From Phaeodactylum tricornutum CCAP 1055/1 (taxonomy: Eukaryota; Bacillariophyta; Bacillariophyceae; Surirellales; Neidiaceae), in NCBI RefSeq assembly GCF_000150955.2, contig NC_011670.1, positions 463,817 to 527,816 of the forward strand: DNA of 64,000 bases, read 5' to 3'. The notes below the pieces were generated by a model, which was not told where the DNA came from, did not search any database, and was given only the letters and a program-made list of their open reading frames with translations. Position numbers and translations under genes: made by a program. Shown here one piece after another: positions 39,801 to 50,103 of the stretch (the stretch's first letter is position 1; the number at the start of each line of letters is the position of its first letter).

Positions 39801-41265
39801 CCAATTGCTCCAAGGAAACAGTTGCGCCATCCCCTGAACCACTGGTCCCTATCTTGCTTCCGTGGGATGAGAGCTCAGAATCGTTTTCAGACATGAGCGT
39901 TCGCAAAGCGGTATCACTGAATTTCTTGCCCTCGCTACTACCTTCTTTTTCTCCGTTTTGATCCTGAGGTGAGACGCCTCGAGTTTCGTCGACGCCCGAT
40001 GCAATCGTAGGATTGCTACGGAGCTCTTCTCTCATTTGGGGAGCCCTAGCTATCTGCCTAAGCTCCTGTAGAAGTCGCTTTTCTTCCTGTGATTTTTCCA
40101 AGTGATATTGTCGTTGAGTTTTTTTGGGGGTAGCTGGTTTCTCCCTATCATCTTTAAACAAAGCTCGATTACTTCGTCCAATCTTGGGTGGTTGTGTCAA
40201 ATTTACGCGAGCTTTCGCTGGTGACGTTCGCTGTCTAATCAGGCCCAACTTTGGCTGTGCTGCTGGAGATGGCTCATTCTTCATCGATTTTCGTCGTTGG
40301 CTATGGGACACCCATAAAGTGCGTGAAGGCGACTGAATCACGGCCTCATTACAACGCCGAGCTGGAGTCGATCTATTAGGAGAACCAATGGTCTGTGCCA
40401 CAAGCCGCCGCTGCGCTTTCACTTCTTCGCGGGTTGATGGTCTTTGTGTGGGAGAACTCAAAAGCATTCTTTGGAAATGACAGTCGTCCATTAGATTCTC
40501 GTCCGATTCGTCGTCATCGTCATTAACTTCTATAAGGGGCTCGGAATCGATGAACAATAAGGACTGCCCTGCCTTCGTTTCCACGTTTCGTCTTTGCGGA
40601 TCCCCAGTGCTGGTCATTTGGTGGTCATCATCACGTGCAAGTCGCTGTAGATGTCTGTAGCCGTGTTGTGAAATCCCATGGTCCCCATTACTTGGATTGT
40701 TTGCCGAAGGGTAATGCGCTCGAGAGTTAGGCGAATACTTTAAGTTTTGCTTTTGTCGATCCCACTCTTCGTAGTCTCCTTCGGATTCGCTCGAATCGTG
40801 GACAATGAGCTGTTTCGAATTCACTGAATGTTTCTCCGATCCGTTCGAAGATTCAAGCCCGTCAGCATCTTCGTCCTCTCCCGAGGAATCTTCCAAGAGA
40901 ATGGCTTGATCAGCCGCCGAACCTGGCCGCAAGCTATGCGACGTTACGGTCGACGCCAAGCTTTTCGCATACGGGATGTGAGCATTCGTGGTAAACGGAT
41001 TACGTGATTGTAAACGCCCTCGGGATGGTCGCGCTCTGACGATAGAGTTTCCACCGTTGGCGGATGCCTTCGTTCCCTCGACGCCTGGCTTCGTTTTACT
41101 GGCGGAAAGCGACGAAGAAGTGGTTGTGTTTGTTAAGGGTACTGAATAGTAGACATCGCGCCCGTCTTCGATTGACGTAACACGTTGCCGAACACATACA
41201 AATTCAACATCACTATCTGAAGACGCAGCATCAGAAAGCTTATCATTCAGAGATGTATCAGGCAT
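36852..41265 (-). CDS. Large nuclear protein with SET-like and MBD-like segments, about 1,452 residues
   Basis: Exons 41265-38946 and 38890-36852 are joined by a 55-base intron (GGGTAAGT donor, CTGACTGTCAG acceptor) that keeps phase. Residues 1-560 are Ser/Asp/Glu-rich, basic in patches and disordered. A conserved block follows at about 600-930: FNLKLVGEDLHYDFGEEPIP, LPMYVNEIGYS, and GETIELLTNYKKGYEAVRER followed by HGYG. The last resembles the end of a SET domain, but the catalytic NHS and Tyr motifs are not evident. The C-terminus (about 1380-1440) looks like a methyl-CpG-binding domain: WPSGWTKRVFQRQSGKTKGS followed by YWYSPLRQFKLRSLVEVHGF. A chromatin role is inferred; methyltransferase activity is doubtful. 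Confidence 0.7.
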
Positions 41266-42035
41266 TGCTTGAAGATCTCGACCCTATCCGTCTTTGATGG
41301 CACCACGGGAGCGACAGTAAGCAGAAGGCAGTCCGTGGGAACAGAATAATGTTGACTATGACGCCCGTCCAGGGCGTTTTTCTGTGAGAGAGAAAATGGG
41401 AAACTCCTCTTCCTCTCAGCTAACTACCTTTTACAAAGAGGAAAGCGCTGTGGACGGGTTTGAGCTCCTTTACATTTATATTTCTTCAGTATAATGGTTG
41501 GCAACTGGTCCCGATGGCAAAACGCCAGGCCTTGGCAGTTTTCGCTTGACAAATCGAGAAAGGCTTGCAGTTACAGCTACATCACGGTAAGCTATTCTCA
41601 TGGGTGAAAATAGGAAAACCTACGATTAGGGCGACAAGATGTCAAAAAGCGTGTCCGCCAAAATACCACCGCCTAATCGGAATCTCATAGTCGTCCTGCT
41701 CAGTTGCTATTGGGTATCTTACAGTTAGAAAAAAAGGCAAGCTCAAAGTACTTCCAGGTATGCTAAGACCAAGACGAAAGCCGATGTGACACTATAAAAC
41801 TAGGATGATAACACGTGAAAGAGGCAGTACACGAAATAGTCACAACAATAGAATTCTGGATCATTGCATCTGAATGTCAGAATAGACGCATTCCGAGCCA
41901 ACGCTCGCATTTGGATATATCCCATACCAGCTGGTTTGTGGAAAGGGTAATGGCATAACGGCGGTAATATGAGAAAGATAGGCTACCCTGTTGGTCCCCA
42001 AAAATGCACCATTGCAGGGACACGCTGTGATATGT
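41266..42035. other. Intergenic region, 770 bases
   Basis: Upstream of the MBD-like gene and downstream of the DHHC gene, both on the minus strand. It should contain the MBD-like promoter. No coding potential, RNA gene or repeat was recognised. Confidence 0.5.
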
Positions 42036-43415
42036 TCACCGCAAATGATCGGCACGCGTCGGAACAACTGATGGCGGAGGAGCAAATCGCCTAGGAAAAA
42101 GAAGCATCCATGGATTTGGACCCATTGTGTGTTGCCAGTTTTTTTGCCAACCTTGATCAAAGGGATTGACAATTCTGATTGTAGACGAGGCTCCCTGCCG
42201 AATTTGGTACTGTTGTGCGAGGGCGTGCTCCAAATAGATTCTGTGCTCCAGTGTGGTATGCGCCGTCAAAATGTACTGAAGATGAAAACAGAAAAAGGTA
42301 GTCATAATGACAGCAACTCCAAACAACAACGGGAGGACCAGATCTACAATAACTTTGGCCTCGACAGTCCCGGAGAGCAGCATTTTGGTAAGTTGTATCG
42401 GCTGCGGTAAATCCAGTAATCCAGTGCCGTTACTGTAGAGCCACTTCCAGCCATGTAGACGTATTTGATCACGAAGAGGATCATAAAATTCGTGCCACAA
42501 CAGAGCGACACCATACCCGCAAGCGATAGACAAAAACGCCAACAATAGCACAAAGGATCGATAATTGTGGTAACCAATACAGTTGTTCACCCACACACAG
42601 TGGTGATCAAATTGCAAAACACAGCGCTTGCAGCAGCCGCAATGGTGGGCACGAGGGGGTCGCCACACTTTGCAGGTCGCACAAAATGAGGCAAGATCGT
42701 CTGGGATCATGATCTGTGCAGCGGTACTAGAAGCCGCTATTGGTGCCGTGTTCGCCGTCGTGGTTGCACAGTATCCACGTGTCGGAGCGCTGTCGCTTGG
42801 TCTCAGAAACGTTCCGTACATAGCTAGCCTTTGGGCTTCGGCTTCCGCGTCGACCTCCAGGTTATATCCCCACACACCACCTTGGCCATCCAGGGCATTC
42901 CATCGAACCGGGGTCGTCCCCGACACCACAACCCCGGGAGAAGTCAGAACCGTGGCGGTATAATGAAAGACAATCATTGTGACGAAGTAGATCGTCAAAA
43001 CATCATGGATCACAATCCAGTGACACGAAATCTCTTCCGGATCGCACCATCTTTGAATTACCACTGCTCGGAGAGAGGCAGTGTACGCGAATAAAACCGA
43101 CAAAACGAGCCCAACTCCGAATATTGGAATACAAGAGATTGCTCTTTTGTTGGCATGATGTCTTCTCATCCAGACGGCGCAACCTGTTATAGCTCCAAAA
43201 TCAGCTATCGCCGCGGTGACCAAATTTCGTATCCACAACCAGGAGGAAAACGGTCTAGGAGAGCGCAAGGCCCGCTGGAATCGCGTCCAGGTTAAGCGAA
43301 GTTGCGATCGGAAGGCATCACGGGACTCCACCGCTTCACTCTCGCTTACGTCGGTGTCAACAGGGGGACATTCGGTAGATCGTCGCCGTATCCACGCCGC
43401 ACTAGGCGCTGCCAT
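42036..43415 (-). CDS. DHHC-type protein S-acyltransferase (palmitoyltransferase)
   Basis: 459 residues, single exon. The Cys-rich DHHC domain is at about residues 239-290: [20 protein letters not shown], then [20 protein letters not shown]. The catalytic DHHC cysteine and the zinc-binding cysteines are present. Four hydrophobic segments flank it in the usual two-plus-two topology ([60 protein letters not shown]). A TTLE motif (HTTLEH) follows the last one, as in the family. It attaches palmitate to membrane-facing cysteines of target proteins at Golgi, ER or plasma membrane. A Thr/Ala-rich insert precedes the DHHC domain. Confidence 0.92.
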   Translation of the reverse strand: MAAPSAAWIRRRSTECPPVDTDVSESEAVESRDAFRSQLRLTWTRFQRALRSPRPFSSWLWIRNLVTAAIADFGAITGCAVWMRRHHANKRAISCIPIFGVGLVLSVLFAYTASLRAVVIQRWCDPEEISCHWIVIHDVLTIYFVTMIVFHYTATVLTSPGVVVSGTTPVRWNALDGQGGVWGYNLEVDAEAEAQRLAMYGTFLRPSDSAPTRGYCATTTANTAPIAASSTAAQIMIPDDLASFCATCKVWRPPRAHHCGCCKRCVLQFDHHCVWVNNCIGYHNYRSFVLLLAFLSIACGYGVALLWHEFYDPLRDQIRLHGWKWLYSNGTGLLDLPQPIQLTKMLLSGTVEAKVIVDLVLPLLFGVAVIMTTFFCFHLQYILTAHTTLEHRIYLEHALAQQYQIRQGASSTIRIVNPFDQGWQKNWQHTMGPNPWMLLFPRRFAPPPSVVPTRADHLR

Positions 43416-43948
43416 GGTTCATTTTTGGGAGCGAAGTCGAATGTTGAAATCTAGATTGGGTAGTTGTCTTTTCCGTGTCGTCTTATATGTCTCACTCTTT
43501 GTCTTCGGAAGCGTGGCTGGAGCACAAGGATGAATTCACCGTCAAACAACAGCTGGCCCTTTGGGCCGAATGGAACATCAATGACTATTTGGATCTAATT
43601 GTAGAATGTATATCAAATATCATGCATAGTCAGAGGCCCAATGGACGGAGACATTCTAAAATAATAGCCTATCGGTCGTTCTGCGAAGGCTCGGCTACTA
43701 AAGGAAAAGAAACTAAGCCTGGGAAGTCATTTCGTGTTGTAGTACAAGCTAAGTCATCGAAGGTCGGAAACATCCCCCTTCAAACAAATGTCTGGATCCA
43801 CTGAAGGGTAAAATCCGGTCACAATGTTGGCCGACGCGATCCCGCCGAACACTCCCACGCCCCCGCTTCCAACGAGCCCTCCCTCCGTGTGTGAAAAAGT
43901 CGATTTTCGATAGCAGCCCCGTTTTAGTCCGCCGACGACCCATCCACA
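43416..43948. other. Divergent intergenic region, 533 bases
   Basis: Promoter region for the DHHC gene (minus) and PP2C (plus). Open frames on both strands here (for example 43475-43804 plus) lack any family resemblance. No motif cluster seen. Confidence 0.45.
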
Positions 43949-45395
43949 ATGGAAACCAAGAACATGAGCGTCCCTCATTCGGTTGTTCACGCAAGAAATT
44001 ACTCCGGTGCCGAAAAGGACGGGAATGTTCCGGTAACCACCAAGAAGGATCGCAAAGAACCTGGCGTCAAAGGAATGGTAAGTTTCGATGTCGGGTTGCG
44101 ATATCAACCAGTGTCACTTTAGGGTCATTCTGAGTGGAAAGCACGACTAGCACGTGAATAAAGCGGCGGAAGAAATCGATGTTGCCCATACCTTAACTAG
44201 GTAGTGCAAAGGAGATTCGTAGAGAGTGATATTCAGGTTCAGATCACTCCTGGGTGTTTTAAGTGTCGATCAAATTACTGTGGTCTGGAAATCATGCCCC
44301 CTCGTTTACGGTGCCATTTACTCATGAGCGCCTTTCGTCTCATATTTTAACTAGATGGGTGCCATCGGGAAGCCTTTTCAAAAGATGCGTCGCCGCTTAA
44401 CTGTCACAGGAAGCTCCGGTGCGGTCGAAAATATTGACGGCCCCAGCGAATCGGCTCGTCACTTGACAGAACCCGCTGTAGAAACCCTTCCCTCCGCGCC
44501 CCGCGATCACAAGTACCAGGCTGCAGTCCGCTGTGCCGTTACGGAATACTCAGGCGTCTCCAAAAAGGGACACGCACCCTATAACCCCCGCAAAAAGAAC
44601 CAAGACAGCCTCATAATGGCGGATGACCCAAAGACCAATTCACTGGTGCTCTGTGTCTTGGACGGACACGGTGAACATGGAGACGGCGTTTCGCAGGCAT
44701 TTCGTGACCAGCTCGTCCCCGCAATGTTCAAACACCCCGCCTGGGGAACAGATTTGAAGCACGCCGTCGCCGATGCGATAGCGAAGGTTGAACGCGCCTT
44801 GCTGCGCAATTACCGCATCGACTCAGAGTTTAGTGGGACAACACTATCCATGGCCATTATCCGAGGCAATCACTTGACCGGCGTCAATATTGGGGACTCA
44901 CGGGTTATTTTGGGAAAGGAAGAGACGCCAGGCAACTTCACCGCCCAGGATATTACCTTTGACCACAAACCGGACTCGCCGGCCGAAAAGGAACGCATCC
45001 TGGGTTGCGGTGGTCGCGTATTTGCGGTAGAATACGACGATGGCATCGACGGGCCTCCGCGTGTTTGGCTGGGACACATGGACATTCCTGGGCTGGCGAT
45101 GAGTCGATCGCTGGGGGACGTGGTAGCTCACTCTGCCGGGGTCATTTCCGAACCGGAGTTCACTGAATACGACCTCAATCCGGCGACCGATCGATTTTTG
45201 GTTGTTGCGACGGATGGACTGTGGGAGTTTGTGGAAAATCAAGAAACTGTGGATATGGTGGAGGCCCAGAGCGGACCGACAGATGCCGTGGATGTTTTGG
45301 TAACAGAAGCGGCTACACGGTGGATGCAGGAAGAGCAGGTCATTGACGATACCACAATCATTGTTGCGAACCTGTTTAATTACAACGCGACCTAA
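43949..45395 (+). CDS. PP2C-type (PPM) Ser/Thr protein phosphatase, about 389 residues
   Basis: Exon 1 is 43949-44077 (METKNMSVPHSVVHARNYSG...), followed by a 277-base intron (ATG|GTAAGT donor, AACTAG acceptor) and exon 2 at 44355-45395; phase is kept. Exon 2 alone also begins with ATG, so a shorter form is possible. PP2C motifs are complete: KKNQDS, VLCVLDGHGEHGDGVS with the metal-binding DGHG, EFSGTTLSMAI, GVNIGDSRVIL, LAMSRSLGD, ATDGLWEF and DDTTIIVANL. These Mg/Mn-dependent phosphatases act in stress and cell-cycle signalling. Residue 2 of exon 2 is a glycine (MGAIGKP), so N-myristoylation is possible if the short form is made. Confidence 0.9.
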
Positions 45396-46250
45396 GTCTC
45401 GGACGTTTTATAGCAAAAATGTAATCTCGGGATTTCCAAACGCATGAGTAGATCTCCTTGTTTATATCAGCCAAGAAAGGCTTATGGAACCAGGATTGAA
45501 TAAAGACAGATTCTAAGCAGTACCAGTAGCTTAATGTTAACTGTGTCCATGCTATGGGCAACTGGCAGCTCCATGACAAGCTGTTTTTCCCTCCAAGATT
45601 ACATGTTCTTTCACGAAGACTTGGAGGCTACTTCTTTCCTATTCCAAAAAGGAAAGAAGTAAAGTCGTTCGGATTGAGATGTTTTCGCTCTAACTGTAAA
45701 TGGATACAATTTCTGTTCAAGTATTCTCGACTGATAGTCAGCGCACACCGCACCCGAAAATCTGAATAACTTGGCACATGTGCAAAAGCAGAAGAGGTGG
45801 ACCTACATCTACTATGTCATTTCATTCCAGCGAAAGAACTTGTGTAGCTGGGAAAGACAAGATTTACGTAGCTTGGCTATGCGCAACGGAACTTTGTTCG
45901 CCATACTCGTAGGGGTAGCTTGAAAAATGTCTGTAGTAGGCTTCTGCACTTTCATCCGACTGTGCAACTGACAGTGACCCAATTGCGGAGTACAGAAACC
46001 AAAATGTGTATGTGGTCGCCACCGAAGGTTCCACCACCTGGCGTACACGATTACACGATCACGGATAACCAAGAACATTCACTGCCAGGGCAAACACCCG
46101 ATGACGGAGATATACATTACATTAGGCCATTCATTCGATCATTGCATACCGCTGAAACGAATCTTCTACTAGCACCTTTTTTGACACTTGTTGCCTTGCC
46201 TCTTGGTCTCAGCGTCATTGGAATCGACAATCAAAAAGAACGGATAAGCT
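45396..46250. other. Intergenic region, 855 bases
   Basis: 3' region of PP2C and upstream region of the small membrane protein. It contains TGACAGTGA at 45969-45977. A plus-strand frame (45920-46441) overlaps the next gene in another frame and is judged noise. Confidence 0.5.
45969..45977 (+). promoter_or_regulatory. TGACAGTGA motif
   Basis: Exact copy, 274 bases upstream of the small membrane protein gene. Confidence 0.45.
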
Positions 46251-46562
46251 ATGAGCATTTTTACAAAAACAGCCGATCTATTGCATCGGGGTGCTGTTCT
46301 GGGTTTGGTTTCGGTTTTGGGTTTCCAACTCTACCAAATTGGGAACAAAGTAATGTCTCGTCAGGTCGAATCACGGCACATGCACTCGACATATTTCAAA
46401 GAAGTGGAAGAAAAAGTAAAGGAAGAATACCAGAAGGATAACATAATTGACAAACGAGATTGGTACCAGGCCGAGGATGATTCGTATTTGAAGAATCAGG
46501 TTCGTTCGAATGTTTTGCGGCCTGAATTTAAGCAGCAACAGTCATCGGCACAAGACAAATAA
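46251..46562 (+). CDS. Small single-pass membrane protein, 103 residues
   Basis: Starts MSIFTKTADLLHRGAVLG at a clear ATG. One hydrophobic segment (about residues 15-30, AVLGLVSVLGFQLYQIGNKV) is followed by a charged helix (FKEVEEKVKEEYQKDN) and a Gln-rich tail. The layout of a short N-terminus with LLHRG, one membrane helix and a charged tail resembles small mitochondrial assembly factors such as COX14. The match is too short to claim. Location in the mitochondrial inner membrane is only a suggestion. Confidence 0.6.
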   Translation: MSIFTKTADLLHRGAVLGLVSVLGFQLYQIGNKVMSRQVESRHMHSTYFKEVEEKVKEEYQKDNIIDKRDWYQAEDDSYLKNQVRSNVLRPEFKQQQSSAQDK

Positions 46563-46812
46563 ACCAAACACGTACAGAAGGTCTGATCAGGCTGGAAGCG
46601 TGCTTTGTATCATCTATAACCAACTGAGTAGATTTTTTCGAGAAGAACGAGTAAGTTGTTTCAGGAAAAGAGTTTAAAACCTTGCCTAAAACGGTTCTTG
46701 AGGAGCCGAGTCTAAAGTTTTCTGGAAGTATGCATCATATTACAACTACCGACAGAAATGTGAGAGCCTATCGTCTGTGTGCGCGGTCCGTCCACATAAC
46801 GTAAGACACAGC

Positions 46813-48837
46813 TTACGGTCCACCGAACCAATGTCGACACCGAGCAGTATACAAATCCCGCCGCTCCAATTCCAGCGCCACTCGTTCTGCCTCCAGGAGA
46901 CCTTCCAAATCGTCCAATAAAGTAAGTCGGTTCTCTAATTTTTGCATCCGCAAGTCAACGACTCCGGCCAAAAGATTGGCAACATTGGCTTCTTCCTTGC
47001 GACATTGTGCCAAAGCCTGACCGGCTAACAGACTAGCGACCGTAGTGTTTTGTAGAGCGGCTAGATTGGCGGTCGGGTCTTCGGTTGCAGCAAACACAGC
47101 TTGCGTGGCAGCTCGAAGTACGTCCGGATCACTATTGTCCACAATGTCTTGAAGCACCTGGGCGCGCAACTCTCCATTCCCCTTAGCCGAAAGTGGCGTG
47201 CCCTCCAAACTCGGTTCAGGAGTAATTGGTCGCTCTGTAGTTGACGTTAAGTCATCCATTGGCAGACTCAGGAACTGCCGCTCACATTCAGTGGCATCCA
47301 TTCCGTTACCTATTGCTGCGGCAACAGCATTCCAGTCAAACACCAGCCCGTTCTCGTTGGTATCGCTAGAAAGTAATTTCGGACGTTTCCGAGATTGCTC
47401 TACTACGTTGTCCAGCAACGCACGTTTCAGCTCGTCGTTCCACAAGTGCCTTTTATCGACTTCTTGCTGCAGAGTCACGGGAGTCGGGGCCGAATCGTTC
47501 ATACTGTCTTCGTTGATAAATGCGTACGATGTTAAAAAGGCGTGCAAGCGTAACAAACTACCCGCGTCCCCGGGGACGCTCCGGCGTACCATGGTCGCTG
47601 ACACGTAACGATTCCCGATACCGGCGGCAATCTTCAAAATCCCTTCGCGGGCCTGCACGTATGATTCTTCAGTTCGATGGGAGGCACTCTGGTCAAACCA
47701 TTCGACCAGCACAGACTTTTCGATTTCCGACGCGCGCGCCGCATCATACCAGTCCGGTTTCGGTGTTTTTGAAGCGGGGTCGACCTGCATTTCATCGGAA
47801 GGCCCGGGAATGTGTTGTTCCCATTGCGGAGCCGGGGTTTTTGAAAGGGCGACTACGTCGGGGACGGTTTCTTCAGATTTTGAAGTTTCCTTGTTTGCTC
47901 TTCCTTCGGGAGTAGATTGGACGGGTTTGACTTCTGTGGCGGACGATGTCTTTGTGACTGGATCCGGAGCAGATACCGAAGCTGGAGGTACAGTTTCGGA
48001 CTTCTCTGTTTTCGTCAAGATACGCTCATCGGCTTTTGTCGGCGGCGCTACGGATAGTGAGGTAGCCATAATTGGTTCAAGAGCAACCGGAGCTGGAGTA
48101 CCAGAAATCTCACTCGATACTGGTAGAGATGCATCTCTCTTGAGAGACGGTGCGCTTGTTTCCAAACTGAGTGAAAGCACAGGCTGAGAGTCTAGGATAG
48201 TCTCCGCTGGGATGCTAGGCGCTGTGGAAGTTTGCTCTGGCACGCCCACGCTTGGTGCTTTGTCTACTGTCGCCACGACAGAGGAGTGAGTTGCCACAGG
48301 TTCACTACTTGTCACAGTTGCGGCAGTTCTTTCGGCAATTTCCGTTGGAGCAGCAGTAGGTGCAGGCGCCTTGATCTCCTCGTCGTTGTCATCACCACCT
48401 CCTCGAAGACGCTCCGGGCCCGACCCGGTGACTACAGTCTTGTTTGTGGCAAAAGTTCGAAATGTTGGCGGCTGTTCTGGCTCAGTAGATGGAACGAGCT
48501 TTCCCGTAATCTCCGTTACTCGCATGCTCGTAACCTTCGGATCTGCGGACATCCGAACAACGGAATCCAACCCGGGTAGCTGGAATTTCCGGGACGACGT
48601 GGCCGCATCGGTAGGTCCGATCAGGTCGAGAGCTTCGGTCGGCAACCGTAAGGCTCCTTCGTGAACCAGATGGCGTACGCGTTCGCCTCGGGCACCGTAC
48701 AAGCCCGTTAGTAAGTTGGTAGGGTTCATACCGTCCGCCGGAATACGCGTGAGGGGGTGCCGATTGCCTACGTCGCCGCCGTCCACGTCCATCGCAACCG
48801 GATTATCCTTCGGATTTGCTTGGTTCTTTTCCGACAT
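46813..48837 (-). CDS. SWI3/SMARCC-type subunit of a SWI/SNF chromatin-remodelling complex
   Basis: 674 residues, single exon. Residues 1-350 are Thr/Pro/Ala/Glu-rich and mostly disordered. The SWIRM domain covers about 358-450: PDWYDAARASEIEKSVLVEW, then GNRYVSATMVRRSVPGDAGS and LLRLHAFLTSYAFIN. A SANT/Myb-like domain follows: LWNDELKRALLDNVVE and FDWNAVAAAIGNGMDATECE. The C-terminus is a coiled coil (KLENRLTLLDDLEGLLEAER) ending in LYTARCRHWFGG, as in the SWIRM-associated region. SWI3/SMARCC dimers form the scaffold of SWI/SNF remodellers in the nucleus. The domain order and length fit well. Confidence 0.88.
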   Translation of the reverse strand: MSEKNQANPKDNPVAMDVDGGDVGNRHPLTRIPADGMNPTNLLTGLYGARGERVRHLVHEGALRLPTEALDLIGPTDAATSSRKFQLPGLDSVVRMSADPKVTSMRVTEITGKLVPSTEPEQPPTFRTFATNKTVVTGSGPERLRGGGDDNDEEIKAPAPTAAPTEIAERTAATVTSSEPVATHSSVVATVDKAPSVGVPEQTSTAPSIPAETILDSQPVLSLSLETSAPSLKRDASLPVSSEISGTPAPVALEPIMATSLSVAPPTKADERILTKTEKSETVPPASVSAPDPVTKTSSATEVKPVQSTPEGRANKETSKSEETVPDVVALSKTPAPQWEQHIPGPSDEMQVDPASKTPKPDWYDAARASEIEKSVLVEWFDQSASHRTEESYVQAREGILKIAAGIGNRYVSATMVRRSVPGDAGSLLRLHAFLTSYAFINEDSMNDSAPTPVTLQQEVDKRHLWNDELKRALLDNVVEQSRKRPKLLSSDTNENGLVFDWNAVAAAIGNGMDATECERQFLSLPMDDLTSTTERPITPEPSLEGTPLSAKGNGELRAQVLQDIVDNSDPDVLRAATQAVFAATEDPTANLAALQNTTVASLLAGQALAQCRKEEANVANLLAGVVDLRMQKLENRLTLLDDLEGLLEAERVALELERRDLYTARCRHWFGGP

Positions 48838-50103
48838 TGCACACGAGAGGATTTCTATCCCAATTTCTTATCCCCAGTAAGATTTATGTAAATAACAACA
48901 AGACTACAAATTTAATGTAAATGTGGTGCGTGTGGATTTTACAATAACAAAATGTGGGATCGTCAATTGTGGGGATGTATCCCCCGCGGTCAAAGCTAAG
49001 GAAGCTCCCACACTACCTGCTTGCCCACTCACCGCTGTTGGTTATGGTAGCGCCATTTGGCCTTTCGCACCACACCGTGAGGGACGATGATCAGACGTCA
49101 TTTTCGAAATTACAGATCTCGGCTGAAACGATAGAAAAATTTTACTGCACTAACTATTATGGAACCACGCTCGTGCGTGAATTTAGCACAACCAATCATT
49201 TTCATGTGTTGACGTTGTCTTTTTAAACGAAAAATTAGCTATATATAACAGGAAACCGAAAAGCATCCTCTAATTTCTAAACAGTACGACATTTCCTGGT
49301 TCTTTCAGTTTATAGTTCGCTGGAACCGTGTTCTGAATCCTGGACCTATTCCCGTCCAGAAGCTGAACGGCAGCGCGACGCTGCCTTCGTTGGAAGACTA
49401 GAACGTTTCATCAATAGCGCTACAAAGCTGACCTATCTATACCTTGTAATTACGTTAGCCGAGTTGTTCAGAGCCACGAAAAGGTTGGAAATTTTAGGAA
49501 AGGACCATGTATCCAACAGGGGGGGGGGGGATCATTATTGAAAGGGAACAATAATTCGAACACTGGTCTAATCACGCCTTATGTTATCTTAGAGGTGACA
49601 CCTTTGCTCAAGTTCCTTATTTAATTTGGAAATACCGTTCAAGGAAATAGAATACCGCAAGACCAATTTACCACGTCAGTTTCTATTTTGATATCTCGAA
49701 GTAGTCTTTTCATTGACACTTCCTCCTCTACACACTCTTCGGAACGACCCGAAGGCACTCTCGCAAGAACGATAGTTACGAAGACACGAATCAGAAAAGA
49801 GTGGTGGTAAATGGAGTACGTTGCTTCCTCTCTTACTCTGGAGATGGTCTCTTAATTCTCATTGGGATCCGCAACTGCACTCTTTCATCATTAGGTCACC
49901 CCGCATTTCCTCTCGCAAATCAATTTTAAAAGGGATACGCCGCAGCTTTGGCTAGGACACTCTCAAGTGGCTTTGCCTATTTTGATTATTGCACGGCAAC
50001 TCTCTCTAGCGACCTCGCCGAAACGATCTCATCGCAAAGTACATTTTAAGTATACATACGTACATTGATTCGTGTGGATTGGGATCACGCAAGGAGCTTC
50101 GGA
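48838..50103. other. Divergent intergenic region, 1.27 kb, with the AMT promoter
   Basis: One of the longest gene-free gaps in the window outside the relic region. It lies between the SWI3-type gene (minus) and the ammonium transporter (plus). It is AT-rich, with TATATATAAC near 49240 and a run of about ten G at 49519-49528. Short frames (for example 48954-49226) look random. The long upstream region would fit a transporter gene under nitrogen control, but I cannot point to a known nitrogen-response site. Confidence 0.45.

Noticed and set aside
43754-44107. 117-codon minus-strand frame over the first exon of PP2C
   Set aside because: No resemblance to any family; the plus-strand exon fits a perfect donor and phase.
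45920-46441. 173-codon plus-strand frame overlapping the small membrane protein in another frame
   Set aside because: Low-complexity Phe/Gly tail and no family signal; the 103-residue frame has a better start and a clear membrane helix.
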